From Plasmodiophora brassicae (taxonomy: Eukaryota; Endomyxa; Phytomyxea; Plasmodiophorida; Plasmodiophoridae): 64,000 nt of DNA. The notes below the pieces were generated by a model. It did not search any database. It worked only from the letters and a program-made list of their open reading frames with translations, and was not told where the DNA came from. Positions 1 through 11,698 of this stretch are shown here, piece by piece. The position numbers and the translations under genes are program-made. Where the stretch lies: contig JASFAU010000002.1 in the NCBI GenBank assembly GCA_039704465.1, positions 62,001 to 126,000 of the forward strand, given 5' to 3'. Every line of letters starts with the position of its first letter. Position 1 is the first letter of the stretch.

Positions 1-3000
1 TAACCAGGTTGAAGACGGTGCACAAGTTATCGATGTGAACCTTGATGAGGGCCTGATCGATGGCGTTGCGGCCATGACAAAGTTCTTGAGGTTAAGGCTG
101 GCGGGCCATTTTCCGATGACGAAACCTCACTCGTGTTTGTAGGCTGCTCGCCAATGAGCCCGACGTTGCGCGTGTACCCATCATGATCGATTCGTAACCG
201 ATACTGTCTCTTGGTAAGCTGCTGGCTGTTTATTCGAAAACGCAGGTCCAAATTCGAGGTGGTTCGAGCTGGGCTGTGTCAGATTCAGGGCAAGTGCATC
301 GTCAATTCGATCAGCCTGAAGGTCTCAGTTGCGAACGTCGTGCCGGACGACATGGCTAAATCGTTGTTTCTCTGCAGGTTGGCGAGAAGGAATTCCTCGA
401 GCAGGCCCTGGAAGTGAAACGTTTCGGTGCAGCCGTAGTGATCATGGCGTTCGACGAAGACGGCCAGGCTGCAACCCGAGATGAGAAGGCATGCTCCTAT
501 ATGTCTCGCGTGGCCAGCCCAACTCAGTGGGGGCCTGTAGGTTCGCATCTGCAAGCGTGCCTACGATCTTCTGCGATCCGCCATTGATTTCCCCGCCTGT
601 GACATCATCTTTGATCCTAACATCCTAACTATTGCGACAGGCATGTCCGAGGTACGTTGTCGTTGTCGGTACGTCTGCCTGCACCGAGGCACGCTAATCG
701 TTCGTTGCCGTAGCACAACACGTACGCACTGGAGTTTCTCGAAGCCATCCCTCTCATCAAGTCATCCTGCCCCGGATGCAAGATTAGTGGTGGCTTGTCG
801 AACCTGTCGTTTTCGTTTCGCGGTCTCGAAGTGATCCGCGAGGCCATGCACAGCGCGTTCCTGTATCATGCCGTCGCCAATCGAGCGAATAACGGCTTGT
901 TCCCGATGGATATGGCGATCGTAAACGCCGGGGCACTGCCCGTTTACGATGACATACCACCCGACCTTCTCAAGCTCGTGGAAGACGCGATCTTTAATCG
1001 CGATGAAGGAGCAACTGAGAGGCTGCTCGAGAGAGCCGAACTGGAACGAAGCCGGGTCAGCAAGAAAACGGCCGGCGAGTCGTCTGCTGCCGACGCGTGG
1101 CGAAACCTGGGCGTCGCGGCCCGCCTTGAGTACGCTCTCGTCAAGGGCATCGTCGACCATATCGATGGAGATGTTGAGGAATACCGAGTTGCCGTTGGGC
1201 GTTCTCTGCAAGTTATTGAAGGACCGCTCATGGCTGGCATGGGCAAAGTCGGCGAACTGTTTGGAGCCGGTACGCCGCAGCCGTCCAATCGCTCGTGGAG
1301 ACACGTTCACTGATGATTCGTCGTGTTGCCAACAGGGAAAATGTTTCTCCCTCAGGTATTTGCAAAGGATGGGGGGTGGTCTCGTTGCTGTGGTGTTGAG
1401 TTTCGCCTCCTGTCCTGCAGGTCATCAAGTCCGCTCGGGTGATGAAGAAGGCGGTGGCCTACCTGCTGCCCTTCTTCGAACTGGAAAAGAAGGAGCGCGA
1501 CGCTTCTGGGACTGGCGAACCCGACGAGGAAGATTCGGGCCCGGGCACCGTTGTCATGGCTACGGTTAAGGGCGATGTCCATGACATCGGCAAGAATATC
1601 GTCTCCGTTGTCCTCGGGTGTAACAACTACAAAGTCATTGACCTTGGAGTAATGTGCCCATGTGAGAAAATCCTGTAAGCGCCACCGACTGCCCTGCTGG
1701 CTTATGTGGGTTTCAAATGTGGCTCTCAGCGACACTGCCCTTGAGGCGAAGGCCGACGCGATAGGCCTGTCGGGTCTTATCACGCCATCCCTGGACGAGA
1801 TGGTGTACGTGGCGAAAGAAATGACGAGGCGAGGCATTAAGATTCCCCTCCTTATTGGGTATGTGTTCCCCGCCGAATGGCCAGCCGGACCGGTGTCCTC
1901 ATCGCTGTTCGTCCTATCTACGTAGGGGGGCGACGACCTCGAAAATGCACACAGCTGTTAAAATCAGCCCCCGGTACGATGGCACGACTGTCCACGTTCT
2001 TGACGCAAGCAAAGCCGTCGTCGTCCTCTCGGCTCTACTCGACAAGGCGAAAGCCGACGATTTCGTTGAAGAGATCCGCGAAGAGTAACGTACGAGGAAG
2101 CGTGTGCTGTCAGACACTGAACGGCCGGGGTGTGCTTCCAGGTACGGCGAGATTCGCGACGATTACCTCGCGTCGCAAACCGACCAGCGCCTGGTTTCCC
2201 TCGAGGTCGCCAGGAGTCGTCGCTTCAATCTCGACCTGACTGTGTCACCCACGAAGCCCTCCTTCATTGGCACCAGTTGGCTCGCTGGTCTGCTACGGCG
2301 TCGTAGGACGATGTCACTCACGGTGCCACAGGGGTTGTCGAGCCCGAGCTAAGCGAACTGGTCCCCTTCATCGACTGGACGCCGTTCTTCCAGGTTGGGG
2401 GGCGCCGTGTCCCGCTGCGAAACCCTTTCTGAAGTGACGCTTCAACAGGTCTGGATGCTTCGTGGGCGGTACCCGTATCGCGGGTACCCTAAGCTGTTCG
2501 ACGATCCGACGATTGGCGAGCAAGCTCGCGAGTTGTTTGCTGATGCGCAGACCGTACTGGAGGAGATCATCCGGGATCGCAGCCTCACCGCACGCGGGAT
2601 CGTTGGTACCGATATGCCCACCTGCTGTGCGTCGTCGACATTGCGCCCCTGACCACCGCGTTGCTGCTGGGTAGGCCTGTTCCCCTGTCAGCGCGACGGC
2701 GACGACATCGTTGTGTATCGCGACGAGAAACGAGACGCCGCCGACGCTGAGCGTTTCTGCACGCTGCGGCAGCAGGTCCAGAAGGCCGATAACGGTAGGC
2801 CATATCGCCGCGCTCGCGTTCGCTGATGCCTGAACCTGCCCCCTGCCGCCGTCAGACGAGCCGTACATGGCCCTGGCCGACTTCGTCGCCCCCGCTGACG
2901 ACTACATCGGCATGTTCGCCGTCTCCGCTGGCTTCGGTGTCGACCAGCTCGTGTCGGCGGCGCTGGCGGACCACGACGATTTCCGATCCATCATGGTCAA

Positions 3001-3539
3001 GGTGACTCGTCGACCCTCGATCGATCAGCCATGATCGTGCATCCGCTGATCAGCGCGCGCGCGCACGCGTACAGGCCATCGCGGACCGCCTGGCCGAGGC
3101 CATGGCCGAATGGGTCCACCTGCGCGTCCGCCGCGAGTTCTGGGGCTACGCCGCCGGCGAGCGCCTCGACAACGACGACCTGCTGAAGGTCGAGTACGCG
3201 GGCATCCGCCCCGCTCCCGGGTACCCGTCGCAGCCCGACCACGCCGAGAAACGCGTCATGTGGCGGCTGCTGGACGCCGACGCCCAGACGGGCATCCAGC
3301 TGACGCCGTCGCTCGCCATGGCGCCTGCCGCGTCCGTCTCCGCGCTGTGCTTCGCGCATCCCCAGTCGGCGTACTTCGCCGTCGGCAAGATCGACAGGGA
3401 CCAGGTCGCCTCGTACGCCGACCGCAAGCGCCTGGACGTGGCCGCCGTCGAGAAGAGGTACGTCTGCGCGCCAACACACACGTGCACCTGACTGACGCGT
3501 CCTGCCAGCCTGTCGTCCATCCTCGCCTACGATCCCTAA
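1..3539 (+). CDS. metH: Cobalamin-dependent methionine synthase, 3' part
   Basis: This gene transfers a methyl group from methyl-tetrahydrofolate to homocysteine through B12. The window opens inside the folate-binding (pterin-binding) domain; the homocysteine domain lies upstream, outside the window. Visible in order are the pterin-binding barrel ([20 protein letters not shown]), the cobalamin cap helices, the B12-binding domain with the histidine ligand motif DVHDIGKN near 1580, and the C-terminal SAM-binding activation domain ([15 protein letters not shown]). Exons I could splice are 1-90, 143-193, 246-321, 377-488, 541-651, 714-1269, 1336-1355, 1421-1674, 1730-1858, 1926-2084 and 2142 onward, with further introns to the stop at 3537-3539. 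The last intron runs from about 3459 to 3508. All introns but one are GT-AG. Every domain core residue I looked for is present, so it is probably active. Confidence 0.95.
489..540 (+). other. GC-AG intron in metH
   Basis: The exon ends in the codons for DEK at 488, and the next exon starts at 541 with [11 protein letters not shown]. Removing 489-540 (52 nt, starting gcatgc and ending cctgtag) restores the family sequence exactly. No GT donor lies near that boundary. The donor is therefore GC. Confidence 0.8.
1336..1355 (+). other. 20-nt microexon in metH
   Basis: The 20 bases between two short introns (1270-1335 and 1356-1420) encode the GKMFLPQ loop that joins the cobalamin cap to the B12 domain. 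Without this exon the frame breaks and a conserved segment is lost. Confidence 0.85.
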
Positions 3540-3573
3540 AATCATCGCCTGCGTGTTGCCCCGTTAACCGCGT

Positions 3574-5113
3574 TCACCAGTCGCGTTTCGCCTGCCTCGG
3601 CGACGCCTTGGACCATGGGATCATCGCAGGGCCTGCCGGTCGTTCTTGTTGCTGGCGCCGGTCGCCGACCTGGGCGGCCAGGTCGGCGAACTGGGCCTGC
3701 AGGCGCACCAGCTCCCGGAAGAACATGCGGGTCTCGGCCTGCAGGTCGGTGACCCGGGCCATGAACGGCTGCTGCAACGTGGCCAGGTCGGCGCGGTTCG
3801 CCCGGGCGGTGCGCTCGGCGACGTCGACGCCGCGCAGGATGTCGTCCTGCCAGCGCGCCATCTGCCGGGCCTGCTCCGCCCCCGTCTGCGTCAGGCGCGC
3901 CAGGTTGTCCTCGGCGGCCGCCAGGTGCGCCTGGAGCGACGAGCGCAGCGTGCCGGCCTCGACGCCGAGCGCGTCCAGGTCGCGCCGGGCGCTGCCGAGC
4001 AGACGGGCGGCGTCGGCGTCCAGGGCGCGCCGCGCCTGCGCCTGCTCGTCCATGAAGGCGACGGCGGCGGCCATGCGCGCCGACATGTCCAGGACGCGCG
4101 GCAGCATCTCCTCGTAGACGTTGCGCTGCTGTTCGCTCCTGGACCGGTCGACCTGCGCCTCCACCCTGTGCAGGAGCGCCCGGCTGGCCTCGATCGACCG
4201 CGTCGCCTGGCGCAGGGCGTCGGGCATGCCGGCGCTGACCGACGCCAGCACGTTGAACTTGCGCTCCAGGTCGTCGCAGACCGCGCCGAACCGGGCGATC
4301 CGCTCGTGCAGGTCGGTGACCTTCCTCGACTCCTTCCTCGTCGTCTTGGACGCCGCCAGCGCCGCCGCCGCGCTGTCGGACCGCCTGTGCGACCCGGCGA
4401 CGACGACGCTGCCGCCCAGCTGGCACTCGGCGAGCGCGTCCTCCACGATCGTCAGCCGCTCGCCGATCGTGTCGATCTGCGCCAGGTCGGTGCCGTCGAC
4501 GATGCCGGCGCTGGCCGCCGCCGGGGACAGGGCGGCGGCCGCCTGGCACCGGTGAGGGTCAGCAGACGGTCGAGCGGGCGGGCGGGCGCGCGCGTGTGTG
4601 TACCAGGTCGATGGTCGTCGTCCCGGCGGACGCGTGCAGGCGCAGGAACGCGCTGATCCGGTCGACCTCGGCGCTCAGCTGCGCCATGTCGCTCGACGAG
4701 GCCTTCCTGTCGAGGGCGGCGCCGACCTCTGCCACACCGGGAAACGGTCACGACGGCGTGCGCCGCACGGCTGGGCCGTTACGGTACCCTGTCGGGTGGC
4801 CTTGCCGTTGACGACGGCCAGCAGGTCGGCGCGGACGCGCTCGATCTTGTCCTTGACCTGGGCGGGCGTCGTCATGGCCGCCAGGCGCGCCTCGGCCTGC
4901 TCCTTCGTCATGCGCTGCGCGATGGCCCGCTTCATGTCCATCATGTCGCCCTCCTGTGTAGGTCTGTGTGCTCAGCGTATACCGAACGCCGTTTGGGGCG
5001 GCGGGGCACGACCGCCCCACCTGTCTGGCAATGTCCTTCTGCAGGTTCAGGATGACGACCCGCAGCTCGGCTAGGCGCTGCTTCAGCACGGCCGGGTCGT
5101 CCGACGCGCTCAT
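3574..5113 (-). CDS. Coiled-coil protein, unrecognised
   Basis: A multi-exon model starts at MSASDDPAV (ATG at 5113) and ends at 3574. Likely introns are about 4953-5027, 4729-4787 and 4543-4603, all with GT-AG ends. The protein is rich in Ala, Arg, Glu and Leu with long heptad-like helices throughout (for example DLHERIARFGAVCDDLERK) and no catalytic motif I can see. It could be a structural or adaptor subunit, perhaps of a dynactin- or nucleoporin-like complex, but I found no diagnostic motif and assign no function. The strand is supported by splice sites, by start and stop positions, and by a compositional fit to neighbouring genes. Confidence 0.65.
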
Positions 5114-5211
5114 CGTCGGGCGGATCGCCAGATTCAAGACGACCGTCCCGGGAGCGCGCCGCCCACCAGCGCTGATATCTTCCTGACCGGTGCCAAGGTG
5201 GGCTGTCTGCC

Positions 5212-5235
5212 CACACACACACACACACACACACA
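5212..5235. repeat. (CA)12 microsatellite
   Basis: An uninterrupted CA run lies about 100 bp upstream of the coiled-coil gene start, in the spacer before the Myb gene's 3' end. Confidence 0.95.
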
Positions 5236-5344
5236 AACCAGCAATGAGGCGAGTACGAGCGAGACAGACAATTTGGTTCGGATGAACGGCCATGTTAAAT
5301 AATGCAGGACAGGGGGAAGGCACGCGTGTGCACAGTGGTTGTGC

Positions 5345-7460
5345 CTACGACCTGCCCCTCCGGCGCTCCTCGCGAAGTCGGGCGCGCTCCTCCTTGCGTT
5401 TCCGTCGTTCCTCCCGCAGGCGTCGTCGATCCGACTTGGAGAGTGGCGCATCGCCGGCAGGGTCCACCTTATCGACCTTGGACGAGGTGTCGGTGGACGG
5501 CGCCAGCCGGATTGGATCCTCGGGGCTGAGCGAATGGCCACCGAGGGCCGCCTTTAATCTCGACCACGCTCTGCCCGCGTCCGACGCTTCACACGTCCTA
5601 TCGCGCGCATTCGTGTCCCGATCGTCGGCGTCATCGTTCGGATCCGCAGCGCGACGACCTTCCTGAACGTGATCGTCGTCATCGCTCTCGATGCCGTCTT
5701 CGTCAGGCGGTCCGTCTTCACGGTCGATGGCACCGACTTGATGCGCGGCGCTCACGCTTCGATCGATGTCGATATCGCTTTCACTGCTGCTTTGGGACGC
5801 GTCGCCCCGGCCGCCGACACGATCGGCACCGTCGCCAGCACCCTTGGCAACGCCATCCACTTCAGGTTGCCCAGACATGGATAACTCATCCGTTTCCAAA
5901 TCGACGTCGTCGCCATCGTCATCGCGTGCAGAGTGAACATCATCTTGACAACGTCGATCAGCAGCGCCGGCACCAGGTGATTCCCCATCCGTGGCGTCCT
6001 CGTCGTGCACGTCACTAGCGTTGCCTTGGCATTCACCGCGGTCAACCTCGCCGTCGTCATCGTCACTAGCGTCGCCATTGGCATTGTCTTCGCGTTCGCC
6101 GAGGTCAACCACGCTGCCGTCATCGTAACTAGCGCTGCTTTCGCAAACGTCCTCATCGCAACCAGCAGCCGACTTGCTATGCGCTACGTCGTCGTCGCCG
6201 TCATCCTGACCGACACTGGCGTCGCCTTTGTACAGCGCATCGCCACATCCAGTAACGGCAACGTGCCGGTCGCCAGCAGGTGCTTCTCGATCGAGTGACG
6301 ACGCGTCGTCGTCACTGATCGTCTTCGCCGCCTGCGTCGTGCCGCTGACCAGTTCATCGCGGCCAACAGGTTTCGCGAACAGGGGCGGAACCGGTTCCGT
6401 GTCGGCTGTGACATCGTCATCCCCATTCGCAGGCGCCTCCGATTCGCTGCCATTCGCTTGGCGAGACCCCTGGGCAGGGCCTTCAACCTGATCGTCGGCC
6501 ACCTGCTGAGCGAGCTTCCGACGCTTGGGCTCGGGTTTGACGTCTCCCATGCCTGCGCTGTACGTCACCGGCAAACGCGTCCGTCGCTTCGCTTTTCGGC
6601 CTTCCCGCCGGCGCTCGTCTTCGTGGATCAAGTCTTCCACTTCCATCACGTCCGGGTCGCATTCGTACTCGCATCCCATCTTCAGCACCTTGACGTCCTT
6701 GGTGCCCTTTGGATTCGCGTGCCGCATCCCTCGGAAGACGTGAATCTGAGCACGCGTCTCGTCAGCGGACAGCGACGCCGACGCCGCTCAACCGTACCAT
6801 GTTCGTGCCCAGCTCCTTCATGCGAATCAGTTCGTACCCGAGACGAGCCGGTTTACGTGCAGCGATGGCGGCCTTTCGCCCTTCGACGAGCATCGGCTTG
6901 CCCGTCTCGTCAACGATGCCCAGCACCAGGAATCGCCTGACCTCCCGCTCCGCCGTTTCCCTACACGGAAACGCGCGTCCACGATCAGCACATTACAAGA
7001 CGCGCACGCGCCAAGGCCCTCACATCTCCGTCATGCGTTTCCATTTCTCGCGCAGGTTGTGCTCCGATCGATGCTTCAATTCGCGGCACTGGCGCGAGAT
7101 CACGTCGAACTCGGCGCCGTATTTACGAACCGCCGCCCGCAACGCCTTCTCTTCGGCCTGCGTCCACGGACGCTTCCCAGGGCCATCTGCAGGCGCAGCC
7201 TCAGTCAGCGAAACAGACCATCGCTGTGCAGAGCACCGACGTTGCGGCAGGTGAACCGAGGCGTCCGCCGACCGCGCCGCCAACGTCCGGTACCGACGGC
7301 TCAGCTGGGCGGACGTACGCTCGTCGCGGAACGGGAACGCCCGCAGGATCACGGCCCACTGCCGGCCGTACTCCGCCAGCCCCTGACGCAGCCAGTCGTC
7401 CTCGTCGGCCGTGAACGGGATGCAATGCCGGACGCGGGCGGCGGCACGCGGCGCCATCAC
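5345..7460 (-). CDS. Acidic nuclear protein with two Myb/SANT-like repeats
   Basis: Three exons (7460-7024, 6960-6798, 6745-5345) join into a 666-residue frame; the introns are 63 and 52 nt with GT-AG ends. Near the N-terminus are two Myb-like repeats, one starting FTADEDDWLRQGL and one starting RPWTQAEEKALRAA, each with spaced Trp or aromatic residues. A conserved-looking middle block follows (FLVLGIVDETGKPML, LGYELIRMKELG), then basic clusters (EPKRRK, RRKRKEERAR) that could be nuclear signals around a long Asp/Glu/Ser-rich tail. This suggests a DNA- or chromatin-binding factor. I cannot name the family. The acidic tail could serve histone binding or activation, which is inference. Confidence 0.75.
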
Positions 7461-7502
7461 CGAGGGTCACACGCGCGCGCCAATATTTGCGGACTGCGTG
7501 GC

Positions 7503-7564
7503 TGCACTTTGCAGCGCGTTACATTGCGACTGGTGCAGTTTGCAGCGCGTTACATTGCGACTGG
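7503..7564. repeat. Tandem duplication of a 31-bp unit
   Basis: Two head-to-tail copies (7503-7533 and 7534-7564) differ at one base. Both contain gcagcgcgttacattgcgac. They sit between two minus-strand genes, just upstream of the Myb gene start. Confidence 0.95.
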
Positions 7565-7622
7565 GGGGCGAGGCGTCCACCTGCTGCGCGTCCGGTGTCG
7601 AATCCGAGTCTGTACTAGGTAG

Positions 7623-9934
7623 CTAGGTTTCACTGGCTCTGGACGACGACGACCCCCGTAACCGGGTCGGGGTCGTCGCCGGCGCAGGTCCCGTTTCAGC
7701 GGGCGCGGCGGACGGATCCGCTGGGCCGGCGGTGACCATCTCGACGTCGGCCGCCAGCTGGTTGACGAGCCTCTGCAACCGGTCCAGGGCGTCGTCGTCG
7801 TGTTCCGCCCAGGCGGCGCTGTTTTCGCGGCCACTGCCCACGCCCGACGGTGCGCTCTCATCGGCCTGGATCTCGTCGTTCAGGTTCGACCGACTGCTGC
7901 GGAACCGTGCCGATCGCAACGATGACGGCGCGTGCTTCTCCTTCGCGGCGGGCGGGGCCCCAGGCGCCAGTTCCGCGTTCTTCTTCGCCATGCTGATCTT
8001 GGCTAGGTCGGCCGTCGCCAGGTCGATCAGCAGGTTCGAGACCCCTTCGTGAGCGCCCGCGATCCGCAGCAGCGCAGCGATGGGCAGGCGTAGGACGACG
8101 GCGGCGCTTAGCGCCCGGATGCTGCTGAACCAGGTGGTCGTCAGGAACACGCCCGACTCGCCCAGGCTGCTACCCATCGTGTACTTCCGGTAGATCAGCG
8201 ACGAGTCGCCCGAAGAGACGGCCGCCACTGACCCCTTCCTGACAAAGTACCTGGTTGCAACCGTGAGCCCAATGTCCCATGTGTGCAGGTGGCGCGGGCC
8301 TGCCTACCAGTAGTCGCTGGGGAACCCGTACGTGGCGAGGAATTGCCCGGGCTGGAGGTAGACCTCCTCGCAGGCGGCGAACAGGTCGGCGCAGAAGTCG
8401 TCGTCGTTGACGTGGCGAACGAAGGCGGAGATCTTCAGGACGTCGGCCATCGTGTGCTGGACGATGTCCTTCTGCAGCCTGGGCGACATGTCGGCCATGA
8501 GCGTCGCCCAGTTGTGCGACATCTTCAGCGTGCGCCTGTACAGCGCGTCCATCTCGTGGATCACGCGGACCTGGATCGCGGGCGGCAGGTTCTTCTCGGC
8601 CAGGAACAGGCTGACCTTGTGCATGCGCTCGCGGTACTCGGCGGACGCCCCGTCCGACGAATGGATCACCGACGTCACCGTCGCTGTGATGTACGAGAAC
8701 GTCGTCGCACCTAGGCAGCACGGGCGCTCTCTGTTGGCCACCTGACAATTTCGATCGTGCAAACATTGTCCCGTCGTTACCCAGGGTCATGACGGCCATG
8801 GCCACCAGCATCTCGTACCAGGAGTGCCCTTGGACGTCGCCGTACCCGACGGTCGTCAGCGTCTGGAACGCCCAATCTGCGCGCATGGCCCGTCAGTGTT
8901 GCATTCGGCATTGGCAGCGGCGGCGACGTACAGAGCGAGATGGCGTAGAGGTAGGCGTCGGACGCGTTGGCCCTGGTGTCGGCGTCCAGCGCGTTGTGCA
9001 GCCAGGACAGGTTCGGGTAGTCCTGGAGGCTCTGCGCGCCGACCCGGTACCAGAGGCAGGCGCTGAAGTGCCCGAACGTGACGACCATGAGCAGGAGCTT
9101 CAGCATGCGGACCGAGCCCTGGTGCACGTTCGGGCTGTACTCGAGCTCGTAGAACAGCTTCTGGAAGCGGTGCGCGCGGAACAGTTTCACGAAGCGCAGG
9201 GCGCGCACCATCAGCCGGGGCACCTTCAGGCTCTTGCCGATGGCGTTGATCCCGGCCAGGCTCTGGTAGTCGTTCTGCGGGATGACCGCCTCGAACGGGA
9301 ACGACGACAGCAGGTCGACCACGAACCAGGTTCTGGCGTACTGCAGGACGATGCGGCGCGGGTCGGTGACCAGGTCGCCGTTCACGTCGTCGTACGCGCT
9401 GACGAACGTCAGCAGCATGTCCATCGTGAACATGATGTCGATGACCAAGTCCAGGGTCGTGTACGCGTCGTCGGGCGTGAACGCCTCCCGTATCGGCAGG
9501 TAGATGAGCGTGTACAGCAGCAGGAACGAGAGGCAGACCTCCCAGAACTGGCGGAACGGGTTCGATGGCAGCAGGACGAACCAGGCCCGGTTGCTGCGTT
9601 CGTTCTCCTCCATGGCGGCCCGCAACGCCTCAGTGAACGTGTACATGGCCTGCTGGTCGGCGTCCGCTTCCCGCTTCTTCCGGACCTCCTCGGCGCCCAC
9701 CTTGGACGCCGCTAACCGCAGGCGGTTCAGCGCCGCCGACTTGGTCGGGTCCAGTTTGATCTCGCTCTTCCTGGGCGACGACACGACCTTCTTGCCGGCG
9801 CCGGACGCAATGAAGTCCCAGCCGATCTTCGGCGCGGGTGCGGCCGGCGTGTCGGACGCGCCAGCCGCGGGTGGTGCGGGCATGGGTGTCGCCCATGCGA
9901 CGCGCTTCGTGCTGGAGCCGCCGCCGTCCAGCAT
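7623..9934 (-). CDS. Voltage/cyclic-nucleotide-gated K+ channel (EAG/CNG type)
   Basis: Exons 9934-8932, 8876-8781, 8710-8308 and 8250-7623 give a 709-residue protein; the introns are 55, 70 and 57 nt. A cytosolic N-terminus precedes six transmembrane segments. The S4 segment carries spaced positive residues (RLMVRALRFVKLFRAHRF). The pore has the K+ selectivity filter in TLTTVGYGDV, the key evidence for potassium selectivity. A C-linker and a cyclic-nucleotide-binding-like fold follow (EVYLQPGQFLATYGFPSDYW, then KGSVAAVSS). The phosphate-binding cassette reads LGESGVF and departs from the usual FGE(L/I) pattern, so nucleotide binding is uncertain. It should be a plasma-membrane or endomembrane channel. 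The long Ser/Pro/Ala-rich tail is not conserved. Confidence 0.92.
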
Positions 9935-11126
9935 GACGGGGACCGAATGGGATTGCCTCGGCCCAGCAAGGGTACGACTACGACTGGGTCATATCTTCCA
10001 GCACAGCCGACTGCACCGGTGGACTAATCCAGGCACGGTACCATCCGACGTCTTTATCGTGCGTGCAACAGTACACAAGCGCACGCTGAGGGGACCAACG
10101 CCAAGGTACACGCCGATCGTTATTTACGCGCATTGATGCTCGTGGCTATACCTGGCAAGGCGCGGTATAGTCGTTGCCGCAGTCTAAAGTCTAAACAGAT
10201 TAGGTTACCGTTAAAGTCACTGGGCACCGGTCTGCAGCGAGACACGACACACCAGCGGACCATGCATGCCTTCTGTGTCGAAGGTGCCCATCTATGTACA
10301 TAGATCGCTGGTTTCCCCACGCGGGTCAACTAAACCACCCAGTGGTATCAGCAACGATGGCACCCTACTGTAGATAGGTAACTTCTTAATCGTCGAAACA
10401 CGGTTGCCGGCGCCCAAGGCCCTGGTGCGCGCACGCAGCGACGACATATATGTTGTTTCAAAGGCGCCCTGAACGATCGTGCAGGGGTGAATACCATACA
10501 GATTCCTGACGTCACCTTTTCGGACACGCCGAACAGTGACCAGGCTCGATAATTAGCTGCTGCCCCATATACTCCTGACCTTAGGTTGATCCAAAGGGTT
10601 GCCTGCGTCGCTGATGGTTGCGTCAATTACGACTGTCGCACATGTGCTGATACTGGCCGCCGGCCGGAGTATTCCCCACAGAGATTTGCAGCGAACTTAG
10701 GATACGACATGCTAACGTCCCTGTGCGGGAGCCTCGACATTGCCAACTTCCGTCCCGTGTGCGCATCCTGCCCTGTTTCGCTCTGCACCCGTCAAGGACT
10801 CGAGCGGTATACATACGAGGGTTTTGTATGCGTGTGGCTGGATGGAGACCGCCCACATCCGGATCATACGCAGGCGTGGAATTGAGGCGCGTGACGCCGA
10901 CCTGATATTTACCTTCGACACAACGTTGGAATTGATTGCTGTTCGCGGACCGTGCTGGGCGTCGTTCTCAACCGAGAGCGTTGTTCTGAGCCGGGAAGAT
11001 CGGCTGCAAGGCGCGCCCAGTGTCGCCTGTTATATGTCAGGCGCCCTAATACTGACGCTGCGGAGTCCGTGGACGGAGTCCGCGACCTGAACGAGAAACC
11101 GATCGGTGTTCCTGTAGGCGTCGACG
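9935..11126. other. Gene-free spacer of about 1.2 kb
   Basis: This stretch separates the divergent K+ channel and eL27 genes. I translated both strands and found only short frames with no family resemblance and no splice chain. It looks richer in A and T than its surroundings. It must hold both promoters. I see no tRNA or repeat in it. Confidence 0.6.
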
Positions 11127-11610
11127 ATGGGCAAGTTGTAAGTCGAATGCATCGGTTGTAACGCGCGGGGAACGCGCCATCTGACGTGCTGCTAACAGCA
11201 TCAAGAGCAAGAAGGTCGTAATTGTCCTGTCGGGGCGATACGCCGGCCGTAAGGCGGTCGTCGTCAAGACGTTCGACGACGGCCATGCGAAGCGGAAATT
11301 CGGCCATGCGCTTGTCGTCGGTATCGACAAGTACCCGTTGAAGGTGACGAAGGCGATGTCGAAGAACAAGGTTCTGAAGCGATCGAAAGTTAAGCCGTTC
11401 ATCAAGTACATCAACTACCAGCACATCATGCCGACCCGTTACTCGGTCGACATGGACGTGAGCACGTTGGCGTCGACGGCGTCCATGGAGAACGCCGACA
11501 CGCGCAAGGAGGCACGGAAGGCCGTCAAGGCTAAGCTCGAGGACCGCTACCTGAAGGGGTCGAAGCCCCAGTCGGGCATGAACTGGTTCTTCAAGAAGCT
11601 CCGATTCTAA
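11127..11610 (+). CDS. RPL27: 60S ribosomal protein eL27
   Basis: Exons 11127-11137 and 11199-11610 encode 140 residues; a 61-nt intron (gtaagt...aacag) sits right after the third codon, a typical position for ribosomal protein genes. The family's order of motifs is clear: KVVIVLSGRYAGRKAVVVK (KOW-type beta core), MPTRYSVD, and the C-terminus WFFKKLRF. The length matches the usual 136-140. It is a cytosolic large-subunit protein. Confidence 0.98.
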
Positions 11611-11698
11611 ACATGTGTCTACCGTCTACTGGACCCGTCGGACCACAAACAATACAGGCAGCGATCGTCCCACTCTACCCAACGCGGTCGTCCCGCGA

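Noticed and set aside
3542..4656. Long Arg/Ala/Gly-rich frames on both strands over the coiled-coil gene
   Set aside because: They are GC-driven shadows. Only the minus-strand frame ending at 3574 has a sensible amino-acid mix and splice sites at both ends of its exons.
10909..11424. Minus-strand open frame of 171 codons
   Set aside because: It overlaps the eL27 gene, whose identity is certain, and has no family features.
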